NCBI GenBank assembly: GCA_023663185.1
Contig: JAMPHY010000014.1
Location: 24,426 to 88,425, forward strand
Direction: 5' to 3'
Source: Clostridiales bacterium
GTDB lineage: Bacteria; Bacillota; Clostridia; Lachnospirales; Lachnospiraceae
Length of the DNA: 64,000 nt
The notes under the pieces were generated by a model that was given only the letters and a program-made list of their open reading frames with translations, was not told the origin of the DNA and searched no databases. Shown one piece after another: positions 17,404 to 25,652 of the stretch. Each line of letters opens with the position of its first letter. Positions within the stretch are counted from its first letter, which is position 1. The position numbers were made by a program, and so were the translations under genes.

Positions 17404-18144
17404 CTATTTTTCAAAATGATACATTAACCATGACAGCACAGTAGAACCCGCCGTCTCGGTCCTTAAAATACGTTTTCCAAGCGTAATAGGGGTAAAGCCT
17501 CTATTCATGGCTTCCTCAACTTCTTTTACTTCAAATCCGCCCTCCGGACCAATAAAAACAGCAACAGCTTCTCCCGCCTTAATTCCTTCTATAAGCTGCT
17601 TAGTTTTGTCCATATCCTCGGAGAGTTCATAGGGAATAAGCTTCACATCAAGCGAGTCTACATAAACAAGGGCGTCTTTCATATTCATGACGCCTTTTAC
17701 CTGAGGTATGAATGCCCTTTTACTCTGTTTTGCCGCCGCCTGTGCAATACCCTGCCATCTTTCCACCCTGCTCTTTGCCTTTTTCTCATCATATCTGACT
17801 ACAGACCTTGCGGCTGCAACCGGAATGATTTCATAGACTCCAAGCTCTACCGCTTTTTGAATAATCACTTCCATTTTGTCAGATTTCGGTATGCCTTGAA
17901 GCAAATATATCTTAGAGGGTAGTTCCACGTCAGCTTCTTTGATGAAACGTAAGGTGCATATGATTTCACCTTCTTTAAATTCCTCTATACCACAGCGATA
18001 TTCTTTTTCATCAATCCCGTTACTTATCGATATTTCTTCTCCGGTCTTAAGTCGAAGCACATTTTTAATATGATTTACGTCATTGCCGGTTATGATAATT
18101 TTTGTTCCTTGTATCTGCGACGGTTCCACAAAGAAATGATACAT
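17404..18144 (-). CDS. rsmE: RsmE, 16S rRNA m3U1498 methyltransferase
   Basis: A 246-residue SPOUT methyltransferase: an N-terminal PUA-like domain (VNHIKNVLRLKTGEEISI) and a knot domain with AVAVFIGPEGGFEVKEV and ITLGKRILRTETAGSTVLSW. It methylates U1498 of 16S rRNA. Length is normal. The start lies 55 bases inside the end of the VanZ gene, an unusually long overlap, and family similarity begins at the first residues (MYHFFVEPSQI), so the overlap appears real. Confidence 0.92.
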   Translation of the reverse strand: MYHFFVEPSQIQGTKIIITGNDVNHIKNVLRLKTGEEISISNGIDEKEYRCGIEEFKEGEIICTLRFIKEADVELPSKIYLLQGIPKSDKMEVIIQKAVELGVYEIIPVAAARSVVRYDEKKAKSRVERWQGIAQAAAKQSKRAFIPQVKGVMNMKDALVYVDSLDVKLIPYELSEDMDKTKQLIEGIKAGEAVAVFIGPEGGFEVKEVEEAMNRGFTPITLGKRILRTETAGSTVLSWLMYHFEK

Positions 18145-18569
18145 TTTTTCACTCCCATAAAAATAAATACCCCAAGAAAAGCGCCTGCGCTGTCTATAAT
18201 AACATCACCAAGCCTTCCGGCACGCCCCGGCACAAAAAGCTGATGTATCTCATCGCTTGCCGCATAAAGCGCCGCTAAGATAACCGCCGCCTGCCATTTC
18301 CCAAGCCATATATACAACAAAACGGCTAACACCGCATACTCTGTCATATGCGCGGCTTTTCTAATCGGAGTCTCGATTGTCTCCGCTATACGACGAAGTT
18401 CTTCATCATCAAGATTAATATGAAAAAATCTATCAACCGAACCTACTATATGCTGGCTAAAAGCTCCGCTCACTTCACCGGACTCCTCGCTCTCCTGCGC
18501 TGAAAATGCAAAAATCATGCACATCCACATTATTGCAAGAACCCCTGCAAATATTCTTCTTTTCTCCAT
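18090..18569 (-). CDS. VanZ-family membrane protein
   Basis: A 159-residue membrane protein with about four transmembrane helices and the VanZ hallmark ALYAASDEIHQLFVPGR followed by DVIIDSAGAFLGV. VanZ-like proteins can lower teicoplanin binding, but most homologues have no known role. The start at 18569 gives MEKRRIF and shares a base with the prmA stop codon (TAATG), so translation is coupled to prmA; a start ten codons earlier would be buried in prmA. Its 3' end overlaps rsmE. Confidence 0.82.
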   Translation of the reverse strand: MEKRRIFAGVLAIMWMCMIFAFSAQESEESGEVSGAFSQHIVGSVDRFFHINLDDEELRRIAETIETPIRKAAHMTEYAVLAVLLYIWLGKWQAAVILAALYAASDEIHQLFVPGRAGRLGDVIIDSAGAFLGVFIFMGVKKCIISLWNRRRYKEQKLS

Positions 18570-19555
18570 TATTCCTTCATCGCCGTGACCGACACCCACT
18601 CACCCTGACGAGTGACTTCCAGCACTTTGAGTCCTGCCTCTCTCACCGCTTTTACGACAACCTCTTCTTTTTCCTGAATAATTCCTGAGGTTATATAAAT
18701 ACCGCCCTTTTTCATCTGCTGTATAACAACCGGAGTAAGTAAAAGCAGCACGTCTGCAAGAATGTTTGCCACTACTATATCATAGCAAGCATATCCGACT
18801 TTATCCTGTATGGCTTTCTCCGTAATGATATTCCCAATCATCATTGTGAAATCTGCTTCCGGAATATCATTGGCTTCCATATTCTGTCTTACGGCTTCGA
18901 CTGCGCAGGAATCAATATCTGTCCCGACAGCCTTCTTTGCCCCATACATCAGCGACACAATTGACAAAATACCGCTTCCACAACCCACATCAAGAAGCGT
19001 CGTCTCAGGAGTCAGAAACTTCTTAAGCTGACGTATACACAACTGTGTGGTCTCGTGCATTCCGGTTCCGAACGCGGTCCCCGGATCAATATGGAGAATT
19101 TTTTTATTTTTATCCGCTTCGTCAACCTCTTCCCATGAGGGAATAACCAGCAGGTCGTCAATATAGAACTGATGAAAAAACTGCTTCCAGTTATTAATCC
19201 AGTCAATATCTTCTGTCTCTTCAACGCTTATAGTACCCTCGCCGATATCCATAAACGTCCTAAGGTCTTCAAGTTCCTCTTCTATCTGTTTCAGGACGGA
19301 GTCTTTATCGGTAGTATCACCGTTGATATTAAGACTTCCGTCCTCTTTTTCTTCCACAAAGAAACTAAGGTATGCAATTCCGTCATCAACGGCTCCGGTC
19401 GGGAGGATATCTACAAACATCTGCTCCTTCTCGCATGCGGTAAGCGGCACTTTATCCTCTATCTGCGCCCCCTCAAGCCCAATATCGTATAAGTCGCTTA
19501 TGATAATGTCTTCCGCATCCGTCAATGTTTTAATTCTGAATTTAAGCCATTTCAT
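18569..19555 (-). CDS. prmA: PrmA, ribosomal protein L11 methyltransferase
   Basis: A 328-residue protein: N-terminal substrate-recognition domain, then a class I SAM domain with TTLLDVGCGSGILSIVSL and VGTDIDSCAVEAV, and the catalytic-loop segment YDIVVANILADVLL. It trimethylates ribosomal protein L11. The start at 19555 gives MKWLKFRIKT, the usual beginning, only a few bases after the DUF3048 stop codon. The prmA-VanZ-rsmE order forms one transcript. Confidence 0.92.
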   Translation of the reverse strand: MKWLKFRIKTLTDAEDIIISDLYDIGLEGAQIEDKVPLTACEKEQMFVDILPTGAVDDGIAYLSFFVEEKEDGSLNINGDTTDKDSVLKQIEEELEDLRTFMDIGEGTISVEETEDIDWINNWKQFFHQFYIDDLLVIPSWEEVDEADKNKKILHIDPGTAFGTGMHETTQLCIRQLKKFLTPETTLLDVGCGSGILSIVSLMYGAKKAVGTDIDSCAVEAVRQNMEANDIPEADFTMMIGNIITEKAIQDKVGYACYDIVVANILADVLLLLTPVVIQQMKKGGIYITSGIIQEKEEVVVKAVREAGLKVLEVTRQGEWVSVTAMKE

Positions 19556-19560
19556 ATCTT

Positions 19561-20757
19561 TTATTCGTACTCTACATACTCTCCATATTCTTTCCAAATA
19601 TTACATATCCAAGTCTTACCCTGATTCATCACGATTTCTTCACCGTTCTCATCGTAAAATCTTGCCGGCTCAAAATCCGCTGCACGTGACCACGTTCCTT
19701 TAATTACCTTACCGTTGGTAAATACAATCGCGTCTCCCTCGCCATGAACGCCAAAGGCAAGATAATCATGGTCGTCTCTGACTTCTCCGTGGCAATACTG
19801 GAAGATAACGTTAGTAACAGTAAGCTGCTCGTTATTATATTCGTCTATCTGCTCCTTACCGTCCTGATAACGATAGTAGAGATGGTCGTCCTCATGGTAC
19901 TCAAAATAAGGGTGATATGAACCGTATCCACTGGAATTGCTGCCGGATTTGCCGCCCGGATAAATCATCGTCGCACTTTCGTTATCGGGATAGTCCTTAA
20001 TCATATCATTAGCAAACAGGAACGGACGTACATGGAAACTGTCATAATTCCAGTCATATCCCAGCCTGTCCACAGCCTTCATAAGTCCGTCTATCATCAA
20101 ATATCCGGTAAACTCTAAAGCATATCCGCTTCCGCGGTTGACTCTGTCAAATGCTTCGTCCGCCGGATTATGTATGCCTTCAACTGCCGCGCTGACATTA
20201 TATACTTCAGGACGGTTAATCAGCTCTTCAACATACGGACGCGCGAGCCCCCAGTTACAATAAATTGCTTCATATCCCATTGCCGTATAAACGTAGTAAT
20301 CCCTGCTGCTTCTTACAGGTCCGATTTTGTCCAAATCATCGAAGTTCTCAAAAACAGGCATTAATCTGGTAATACGTCCCTCTACAGGCGCCTCATAGAT
20401 AATTCCCGCAAGTGAAAGTCCATATTGCGGCATAGCCGGTCTGTTATTAGGAACCATAACGGCTATCGGTCTTCTGTTGGCAATTTCCTCGTCCGTCCAC
20501 TCACCTGTCAGATAACTCTGAATCTGTCCATTGACAACCGTTCTTTCCTCAATAACGTCACCATCGGTTGCCGGTCCTTCCGGCTCTTCCTCTTCCACAG
20601 GCGGTTCTTCCACTACCTCCGGCTCAACAGCCACAGGTTCTTCAATAATCACGGGCTCTTCTACTTCCACCTTTTCCGGCTGGTCGCCGCACGCCGTCAG
20701 GCAGCCCAGCGCCAATATTCCCGCTGCTGCAAGTAATTTAATATGTTTTTGTTTCAT
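19561..20757 (-). CDS. DUF3048 lipoprotein (YerB-like)
   Basis: A 398-residue lipoprotein with a signal peptide and lipobox LTAC (Cys near residue 23). It has a Glu/Pro/Val-rich low-complexity spacer (about residues 28-65) that probably crosses the wall, then the DUF3048 domain (RRPIAVMVPNNRPAMPQYGL; RITRLMPVFENFDDLDKIGP; RSSRDYYV). The second half is DUF3048_C-like. It ends six bases before prmA. The family is common on Gram-positive surfaces; no enzymatic activity is established. Confidence 0.85.
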   Translation of the reverse strand: MKQKHIKLLAAAGILALGCLTACGDQPEKVEVEEPVIIEEPVAVEPEVVEEPPVEEEEPEGPATDGDVIEERTVVNGQIQSYLTGEWTDEEIANRRPIAVMVPNNRPAMPQYGLSLAGIIYEAPVEGRITRLMPVFENFDDLDKIGPVRSSRDYYVYTAMGYEAIYCNWGLARPYVEELINRPEVYNVSAAVEGIHNPADEAFDRVNRGSGYALEFTGYLMIDGLMKAVDRLGYDWNYDSFHVRPFLFANDMIKDYPDNESATMIYPGGKSGSNSSGYGSYHPYFEYHEDDHLYYRYQDGKEQIDEYNNEQLTVTNVIFQYCHGEVRDDHDYLAFGVHGEGDAIVFTNGKVIKGTWSRAADFEPARFYDENGEEIVMNQGKTWICNIWKEYGEYVEYE

Positions 20758-20911
20758 AATAGGTCCCCTTTTCTGAATTAATAATAAAATTGTTTGTAAC
20801 TGCTTGGTACAACTATTTTTTTATTATACCTGAAAATCGACATTTTGTATATCACATAATTTTGTTTTATGAAAAATTGTTTTTCGTACTATTTTCTTAC
20901 TTCCCGTATTT

Positions 20912-22444
20912 TTAATACGAATATAAAATCTCCGCCATACTCTCTCCGATTTTTAAGCGGTAAACATCTGTATGCAGCCTGCGCCAGCCGTCCCGCCAGC
21001 CGATAGAGGTTTCTTTATCATGAACCCTGTATTCCGCCTTAAAGTATAAGAAACCGTCTGCAAAATAGAAATCGTCATAGTATATATGTTCGTCTATGTA
21101 TTCGGTTTCTGCTTCCTCCATTTCCCATTTTGTAAAATATTGTTCTATATCCGTAACAATTCTGACAATTTCTCCTGAATCGTCCGCTATTGCATAAATA
21201 TCGGTTTTGCTTTCAGTCTCGTTTTCATATACAACCACATCGACAAAAACCCGCCTATTCATAAAATATAACAAGCCGTCTGACAAATAATATTTGCTTC
21301 CGCGCGTAGCAATATTATTATAAATATTCCTTCTATAAGCCGCCATCATATCTGGCTGAAAATCCGACAGATAACATATGTCCGCATCTATGTCCCATAT
21401 GAACGTATTATATTCGCCTTCTACTTCACACTGCTCATGATACCGGGGAAAATATACCAATGTACTTCCATTATCATGACAAAGGTAAAAAACATCTCTG
21501 TCTGTATCTACCGCTTTATATTCCGTTCCGTCTAATCTAATGCTTATTAACTTTCCCCCTTGAAATACATTTGCGCTTCCGCCATAATTACCGAAAACAA
21601 AATAAATCCTATCTTTGTCCACTTCCATATTGCATATATATTGTTGACTCTCAGAGTCAATGTCGGGCGATTTAATCTTTATTATTTCCCTGTCTTCACC
21701 ATCTGTTGAAACCGCACATATTATGGAGATACCGTTCTGCCGCTCATACTTTATATAGTAAAGCCAACCGTCCTGATAAGCGCCAATGCTATCATCATCG
21801 CCTAAACCTGAAAGTATTAATTTCTGTTCTCCGCTTTCATAATTCATTAAATAATAGCAGGGCTTGTCCTCTTCCCATATTTTTAAAACAATAATATTTA
21901 ATTCTCTGTCGATGGCGATAATATCTCCATATCCGTAATCAATTCTGTCATTTCCCTGAATATCTACGGAATACAACCGCGTGTTCATGACATTATCCGT
22001 GTTATTTATTTCTTTCTCCTGCATATAGAACCTGTCTGCAAGCAAATAAATATCCCCATATCCGTAATCATCAAACAGCACTGTCTCTGTTCCGTTCCCA
22101 TCTATGCAGACAATTTCTTTTTTTGCTCCGGGTATAGCAGCGTAATTTCCCCACAACGCCGCAGCTTCGTAAGAATCTTCATGATATCTGCGATAATACA
22201 CCTTTCCGTCCTGATAGGCGTAAGTTCCATTCGCATTTTTCACCTTATCAAGCATGGATAAATCTTCCGTATACTGCACAAATATTACCTTATCAACATA
22301 TTCTATGCTTTCTGTGGAATACGCCTCAATAATCTCATCGGGTGCAGGCTGTTTTCCCTCGTTTTTGCCGCAGGCTGTACAAATGATAGCAAAAACAATG
22401 ATTGTCAATAGACTTGTGTATCTTTTACCAAAACTGTTTTGCAT
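20912..22444 (-). CDS. Lipoprotein with DUF5050-like beta-propeller
   Basis: A 510-residue lipoprotein: signal peptide with lipobox CTAC, then repeated strand units of the DUF5050/propeller type, visible as recurring aromatic patterns such as GWLYYIKYER, DRIYFVFGNYG, GLLYFMNRRVF and GFLYFKAEY. It is probably an extracellular binding or sensing protein anchored to the membrane. It lies downstream of the sigma/anti-sigma pair on the same strand, but the intervening 117 bases carry four 11-bp direct repeats and a -10-like TATACT, so it likely has its own regulated promoter. No catalytic motif was found. Confidence 0.65.
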   Translation of the reverse strand: MQNSFGKRYTSLLTIIVFAIICTACGKNEGKQPAPDEIIEAYSTESIEYVDKVIFVQYTEDLSMLDKVKNANGTYAYQDGKVYYRRYHEDSYEAAALWGNYAAIPGAKKEIVCIDGNGTETVLFDDYGYGDIYLLADRFYMQEKEINNTDNVMNTRLYSVDIQGNDRIDYGYGDIIAIDRELNIIVLKIWEEDKPCYYLMNYESGEQKLILSGLGDDDSIGAYQDGWLYYIKYERQNGISIICAVSTDGEDREIIKIKSPDIDSESQQYICNMEVDKDRIYFVFGNYGGSANVFQGGKLISIRLDGTEYKAVDTDRDVFYLCHDNGSTLVYFPRYHEQCEVEGEYNTFIWDIDADICYLSDFQPDMMAAYRRNIYNNIATRGSKYYLSDGLLYFMNRRVFVDVVVYENETESKTDIYAIADDSGEIVRIVTDIEQYFTKWEMEEAETEYIDEHIYYDDFYFADGFLYFKAEYRVHDKETSIGWRDGWRRLHTDVYRLKIGESMAEILYSY

Positions 22445-22499
22445 AATAACCCTCTCCCGTCCCTTAATAGAATTAGTATATAAACATAATAAAACAGCC

Positions 22500-22543
22500 T
22501 TGCATCATTCTTGCATCATTTTTACGTCATTTTTGCATAAAAT
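22500..22543 (-). promoter_or_regulatory. Four 11-bp direct repeats before the propeller lipoprotein gene
   Basis: Plus-strand units begin at 22500, 22511, 22522 and 22533: TTGCATCATTC, TTGCATCATTT, TTACGTCATTT, TTGCATAAAAT. The spacing is exactly 11 bases, the layout of OmpR/PhoB response-regulator boxes. On the transcribed strand a TATACT (22475-22480) lies 19 bases downstream of the last unit. The same consensus occurs at 53783-53848. Confidence 0.65.
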
Positions 22544-22561
22544 ACTAATATTTTTAAATTC

Positions 22562-23374
22562 TCAATGTCGTCCGTGTCCATGTGATTCGGAATGTCCGTT
22601 ATGGTGTATGTTTGTTGAATTATTATTTTCTTCGATTATATCTTCCCCTATTCCATGTTCTTCGTTATATTCTTCGTGGTGTTCCTCGCTGTGTCCTTTA
22701 CAAGTCTTAATCCGGTTCTGGATTTCACCCATTGACATTTCATGGCAGTCCTCTACAGTGATATTCGTATCATACTGCGATAATTCGAGAAAAGCCCGAT
22801 ACTTTCCAAATGACATCTCATGCTGGTGCGCCTCATTCATGCTGGCGGTATCGCTACTGTAAATTAATGCGCCTAACGCCTGTAAACTATCACTTGCATT
22901 AATTTGCTCCATCATCTCCTCAAAATTCTCAGAAATGACCGTCACCACTAGCAGCGAATCTTGATTTAAAAACTGACTGTAGTAAGTGTCCTGAAGCAGT
23001 CTGTCAATCGCCTGCATATAGGAAATATTTTTTAGCGGAACATGCTGCAGAATAACTTGCGCTTCCGTATTATAACCTTTTGCGGACACCACCCTGCCAA
23101 AGCGGTTAATTTCAAGTTCAATAGAAGGGTTTACATCAATACTAATGTACGATATAGGTCTACTGTACACAGAATAAGCTCCCGTACCAGCCAGCAAAAG
23201 CACACAGATGGCAGCCACAGCATACTTAAGTATGGCGTATGGTTTTCGTGAATAAACGCTGGAGCTTCGTCTCGTTCTCTGCGCCTCTAAATAATGCAGG
23301 GTATTTTGTTTCATTGCCTCTGTTGCCTGTATGTTATCCAGACTTTTTTGGATTTCACTTTGCATATTTTTCAC
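22562..23374 (-). CDS. RsgI-like anti-sigma factor with His-rich tail
   Basis: A membrane protein of about 270 residues. It has a cytoplasmic N-terminus (about 45 residues), one transmembrane helix (ILKYAVAAICVLLLAGTGAY), and then the RsgI-type external domain starting SYISIDVNPSIELEINRFGR. The last 45 residues are rich in His and Glu (HSEEHHEEYNEEH and HNGHSESHGHGRH) and could bind metal. I place the start at GTG 23374: it overlaps the sigma-factor stop codon as GTGA and has AGGAGG nine bases upstream, whereas the ATG two codons earlier is too close to that site. It is expected to hold the ECF sigma factor inactive until an envelope signal arrives. Confidence 0.82.
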   Translation of the reverse strand: MKNMQSEIQKSLDNIQATEAMKQNTLHYLEAQRTRRSSSVYSRKPYAILKYAVAAICVLLLAGTGAYSVYSRPISYISIDVNPSIELEINRFGRVVSAKGYNTEAQVILQHVPLKNISYMQAIDRLLQDTYYSQFLNQDSLLVVTVISENFEEMMEQINASDSLQALGALIYSSDTASMNEAHQHEMSFGKYRAFLELSQYDTNITVEDCHEMSMGEIQNRIKTCKGHSEEHHEEYNEEHGIGEDIIEENNNSTNIHHNGHSESHGHGRH

Positions 23375-23850
23375 GACCATTCACCTCCTAACCGCTCCCG
23401 CAAAATACTCTTTGCTCTGGAAAGCCATGTATACACGGTATTCTCCTTTTTTCCAAGTATTTTTGCAATCTCTACCGCCGTGTATCCCTCATAATAGAAG
23501 AAATAGATAACGTCCCGATATTTTTCGGGAAGATTTAGGACGGCTTCTAAAACCTCTTTTGATGAATCGTCTAATACTGCGCTCTCCTCTGCCAAAGCGT
23601 CTAGTGGAAGCCACTTTCTGCGCGACAATGAGCGCAGAAAGTCGGTACAGGCATTGATGGTTACGCGCACAAACCAAGCCTTTTCATGCTCGGCGCTCTC
23701 AAAGGTTCCTTCATATAACAGATATTTCATATATACATTTTGGAATACATCTTCTGTGTCATGCCTGTTTTTAAGATGTATGAAACATATTCTCCGCACC
23801 ATATCCGCATAGGCTTCTATAGCACGGTTTACATCCGCTGTGCTTTTCAA
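23371..23850 (-). CDS. ECF-type RNA polymerase sigma factor
   Basis: A 159-residue sigma-70 family protein with only regions 2 and 4: DTEDVFQNVYMKYL (region 2) and LPEKYRDVIYFFYYEGYTAVEIAKILG with KKENTVYTWLSRAKSILRERL (region 4 helix-turn-helix). The start is a TTG eight bases after AGGGGG. It overlaps the anti-sigma gene by four bases. Such sigma factors direct small stress or envelope regulons and usually activate their own operon. The neighbouring secreted His/Cys-rich gene and the propeller lipoprotein are plausible targets. Confidence 0.92.
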   Translation of the reverse strand: MKSTADVNRAIEAYADMVRRICFIHLKNRHDTEDVFQNVYMKYLLYEGTFESAEHEKAWFVRVTINACTDFLRSLSRRKWLPLDALAEESAVLDDSSKEVLEAVLNLPEKYRDVIYFFYYEGYTAVEIAKILGKKENTVYTWLSRAKSILRERLGGEWS

Positions 23851-23883
23851 AAATATTTCCCCCTACTAATTTGAATTGTTTCT

Positions 23884-23913
23884 AAAACCCCCGCCAGTTA
23901 TGACAGGGGTTTG
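23884..23913. terminator. Terminator after the His/Cys-rich gene
   Basis: AAACCCC (23885-23891) and GGGGTTT (23906-23912) form a stem with a 14-base loop. It lies just beyond the stop codon of the secreted His/Cys-rich gene and before the sigma-factor gene. T-rich sequence on both sides makes it usable from either strand. Confidence 0.65.
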
Positions 23914-23937
23914 TTTTTGCAGTGTGTATATTTTGTA

Positions 23938-24195
23938 TTAACGATGGTGCCTTCTATGGCGTCTGCTTTCACTATAACAATCAGCATCCGTATGGTGCGC
24001 AGTTCCATCGCAGTCTACGCCCAAAATACACACGCCGTCCACATCGCAGCTGCCGTCTTCATAGCACACCGCAGGGGATTTAACTGCTACCTTGCGTGAA
24101 CAGCCGTGATGCGCATACGCTATGCTTGACGAGCTTCCTGCCACAATTAGCGTCATAGCTATTACTGTTGCTATTTTTGTTACATTTCTCCGCAT
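23938..24195 (-). CDS. Small secreted His/Cys-rich protein
   Basis: An 85-residue protein with a Sec signal peptide (KIATVIAMTLIVAGSSSSIA) and a predicted cleavage after AYA. The mature part of about 55 residues begins HHGC, contains six Cys and ends in the basic, His-rich RRHRRHHR. The spacing of Cys and Asp residues (YEDGSCDVDGVC, GVDCDGTAHH) suggests a disulfide-linked or metal-binding fold. CGGAGG upstream fixes the start. It lies directly upstream of the ECF sigma gene but is separated by a terminator. I do not recognise a named family; metal binding is inferred from composition only. Confidence 0.7.
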   Translation of the reverse strand: MRRNVTKIATVIAMTLIVAGSSSSIAYAHHGCSRKVAVKSPAVCYEDGSCDVDGVCILGVDCDGTAHHTDADCYSESRRHRRHHR

Positions 24196-24340
24196 AATAT
24201 TTACCTCCGTACTTAGCCTTTTTACTGTTTCATAAATAATACGCATGGGAGTCTGTAATCCTTTCACTTTTTTTAAATATTTTAGTCTTTTTTATTTTTT
24301 CTGTCTATAGAAATGACTGTTATAAAGTGCATGTGAAGTA

Positions 24341-24376
24341 AATTTAAATTATTTTAAATTATTTTAAATTATTTTT
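24341..24376. repeat. Tandem AT decamers
   Basis: Three near-identical ten-base units of the form A(T/A)TTTAAATT run head to tail, followed by a partial fourth, just upstream of the first Rpn promoter. The equivalent place before the second Rpn gene lacks them, so they mark the edge of the duplicated block. Confidence 0.5.
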
Positions 24377-24386
24377 CAAATTATCC

Positions 24387-24416
24387 TTTACAAAATTACA
24401 ACAACTATGCTATGAT
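24387..24416 (+). promoter_or_regulatory. Promoter of Rpn gene copy A
   Basis: TTTACA (24387-24392) and TATGAT (24411-24416) are separated by 18 bases. A leader of about 95 bases follows, ending in AAGGGAGG. TCCCTT at 24480-24485 can pair with AAGGGA at 24503-24508, which contains part of the ribosome binding site. Confidence 0.55.
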
Positions 24417-24517
24417 TATTAAAACATATCTGGGAGTCTTAAATTCTGGAAAATCTTTTTTCACATCATGGAATCTGAATCCCTTATATGATTAATAAAA
24501 TTAAGGGAGGATAACTG

Positions 24518-25603
24518 ATGGGGAGAAAAGACGATTATCAGTTTGATTATCTGGACGATGATACAAGGTTTGCAGACCAGATAAACGGAGCATTATTCAA
24601 GGGAAAGCAGGTTGTAAAACCGGAAGAGCTGGAGCCGGAGGACTCACAGATTATAAGCACGGGAATCATTGACGGCGGTACGAGGCGGGAAGGAAAAAGT
24701 AGGAAACGAAAAGGCAGGAAGCAGAGAGAAGGAAACGGCAGTATCAGAACAGTCGTGGACAAGGCACGACTATGGAAAGGCAGGAAGTTACATATTCTTG
24801 TAGTTGAAAACCAAAATTATGTCGATTACCAGATGGTACTAAGAAATATGCTTTCTGAGAGCGTTGGATACCGTAAACAATGGAAGCAGAAGAAGCGGTT
24901 ACATACTGCGGCAGGTGATTTAAAAGATAAGGACGAATATCTGTCTGGAATGAAGAAGGACGAGAAGTTTGCGCCTATTATTACGCTTGTTGTATATTTC
25001 GGAGATGAGCATAAGTGGAATGGGGCAAGGTGTCTGTATGACCTTCTTGACATTGACGATGAGCTTAAAGAGTATGTGACGAACTACAAGCTTAATTTGT
25101 ACGACTGCCAAGAACATGATACTTTTAATGAATACCGTACAGGACTGCGACAGGTATTTGAAGCAGTCAGGTATTCAAAGGATAAAGAGGGGCTTAAGAA
25201 AGTCATGGAAGAAAATAAAGAGGCGTACAGCAATATAGACAGTGAAACAAAAGACATGCTTGAAGTAGTAGCAAATATAAGGATACCGGAAAATTTTAAA
25301 AAGGAAGAAAATGGAGAGGAGCGATATAACATGTGTAAGGCGTTTGAGGATATGAGGCTTGAAGGTTATGAAGAGGGCATGGCGGCTGGAAGGGCAGAGG
25401 GTATGGCAACCGGAAGGGCAGAAGGTATGGCAACCGGAAGGTCGGAAGGCATGATTGCCGGACGGCTGGAAGGCATACGTATACTAATTCAGACATGTCA
25501 GGAATTGGGATTATCTAAGGATACTATTATACAAAAATGTGCGGAAAAGTTTGGCATAGAATTGGAAAGTGCCGGAAGGTATGCGGAAGAGTATTGTGTC
25601 TGA
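24518..25603 (+). CDS. Rpn-family recombination-promoting nuclease, copy A
   Basis: A 361-residue protein of the Rpn/YhgA-like PD-(D/E)XK family. Visible features are the N-terminal DTRFADQINGALFKG, the catalytic-type strand LHILVVENQNYVDYQMVLRN (E-x-Q), and ITLVVYFGDEHKWNGARCLY. A C-terminal coiled part carries four 8-residue repeats of the type EGMATGRA. Rpn proteins of E. coli are DNA endonucleases that raise RecA-independent recombination; they are often called transposases, but no transposition is shown. GGGAGG precedes the ATG. A second nearly identical gene lies 3.65 kb downstream. Some of these multigene families act in phage defence, which is possible here. Confidence 0.85.
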   Translation: MGRKDDYQFDYLDDDTRFADQINGALFKGKQVVKPEELEPEDSQIISTGIIDGGTRREGKSRKRKGRKQREGNGSIRTVVDKARLWKGRKLHILVVENQNYVDYQMVLRNMLSESVGYRKQWKQKKRLHTAAGDLKDKDEYLSGMKKDEKFAPIITLVVYFGDEHKWNGARCLYDLLDIDDELKEYVTNYKLNLYDCQEHDTFNEYRTGLRQVFEAVRYSKDKEGLKKVMEENKEAYSNIDSETKDMLEVVANIRIPENFKKEENGEERYNMCKAFEDMRLEGYEEGMAAGRAEGMATGRAEGMATGRSEGMIAGRLEGIRILIQTCQELGLSKDTIIQKCAEKFGIELESAGRYAEEYCV

Positions 25604-25652
25604 ACAGATAAACTGATTAACTATTTAACTTGTAGAAGCGTGCGCCGCAAGG

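Larger units (their letters stand above)
24378..25652 (+). repeat. Segmental duplication, copy A (Rpn gene with leader and tail)
   Basis: From 24378 (AAATTATCC) the sequence matches 28028 onward: the promoter, the leader of about 130 bases, the gene, and about 48 bases after the stop ending GCGCCGCAAGGC. Two parts differ: roughly 24600-24790 and the C-terminal 24-bp tandem units. The bulk of the gene (about 24790-25370) shows no difference that I could see. After 25652 the copy is joined directly to the 3' fragment of a third copy. Confidence 0.85.
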
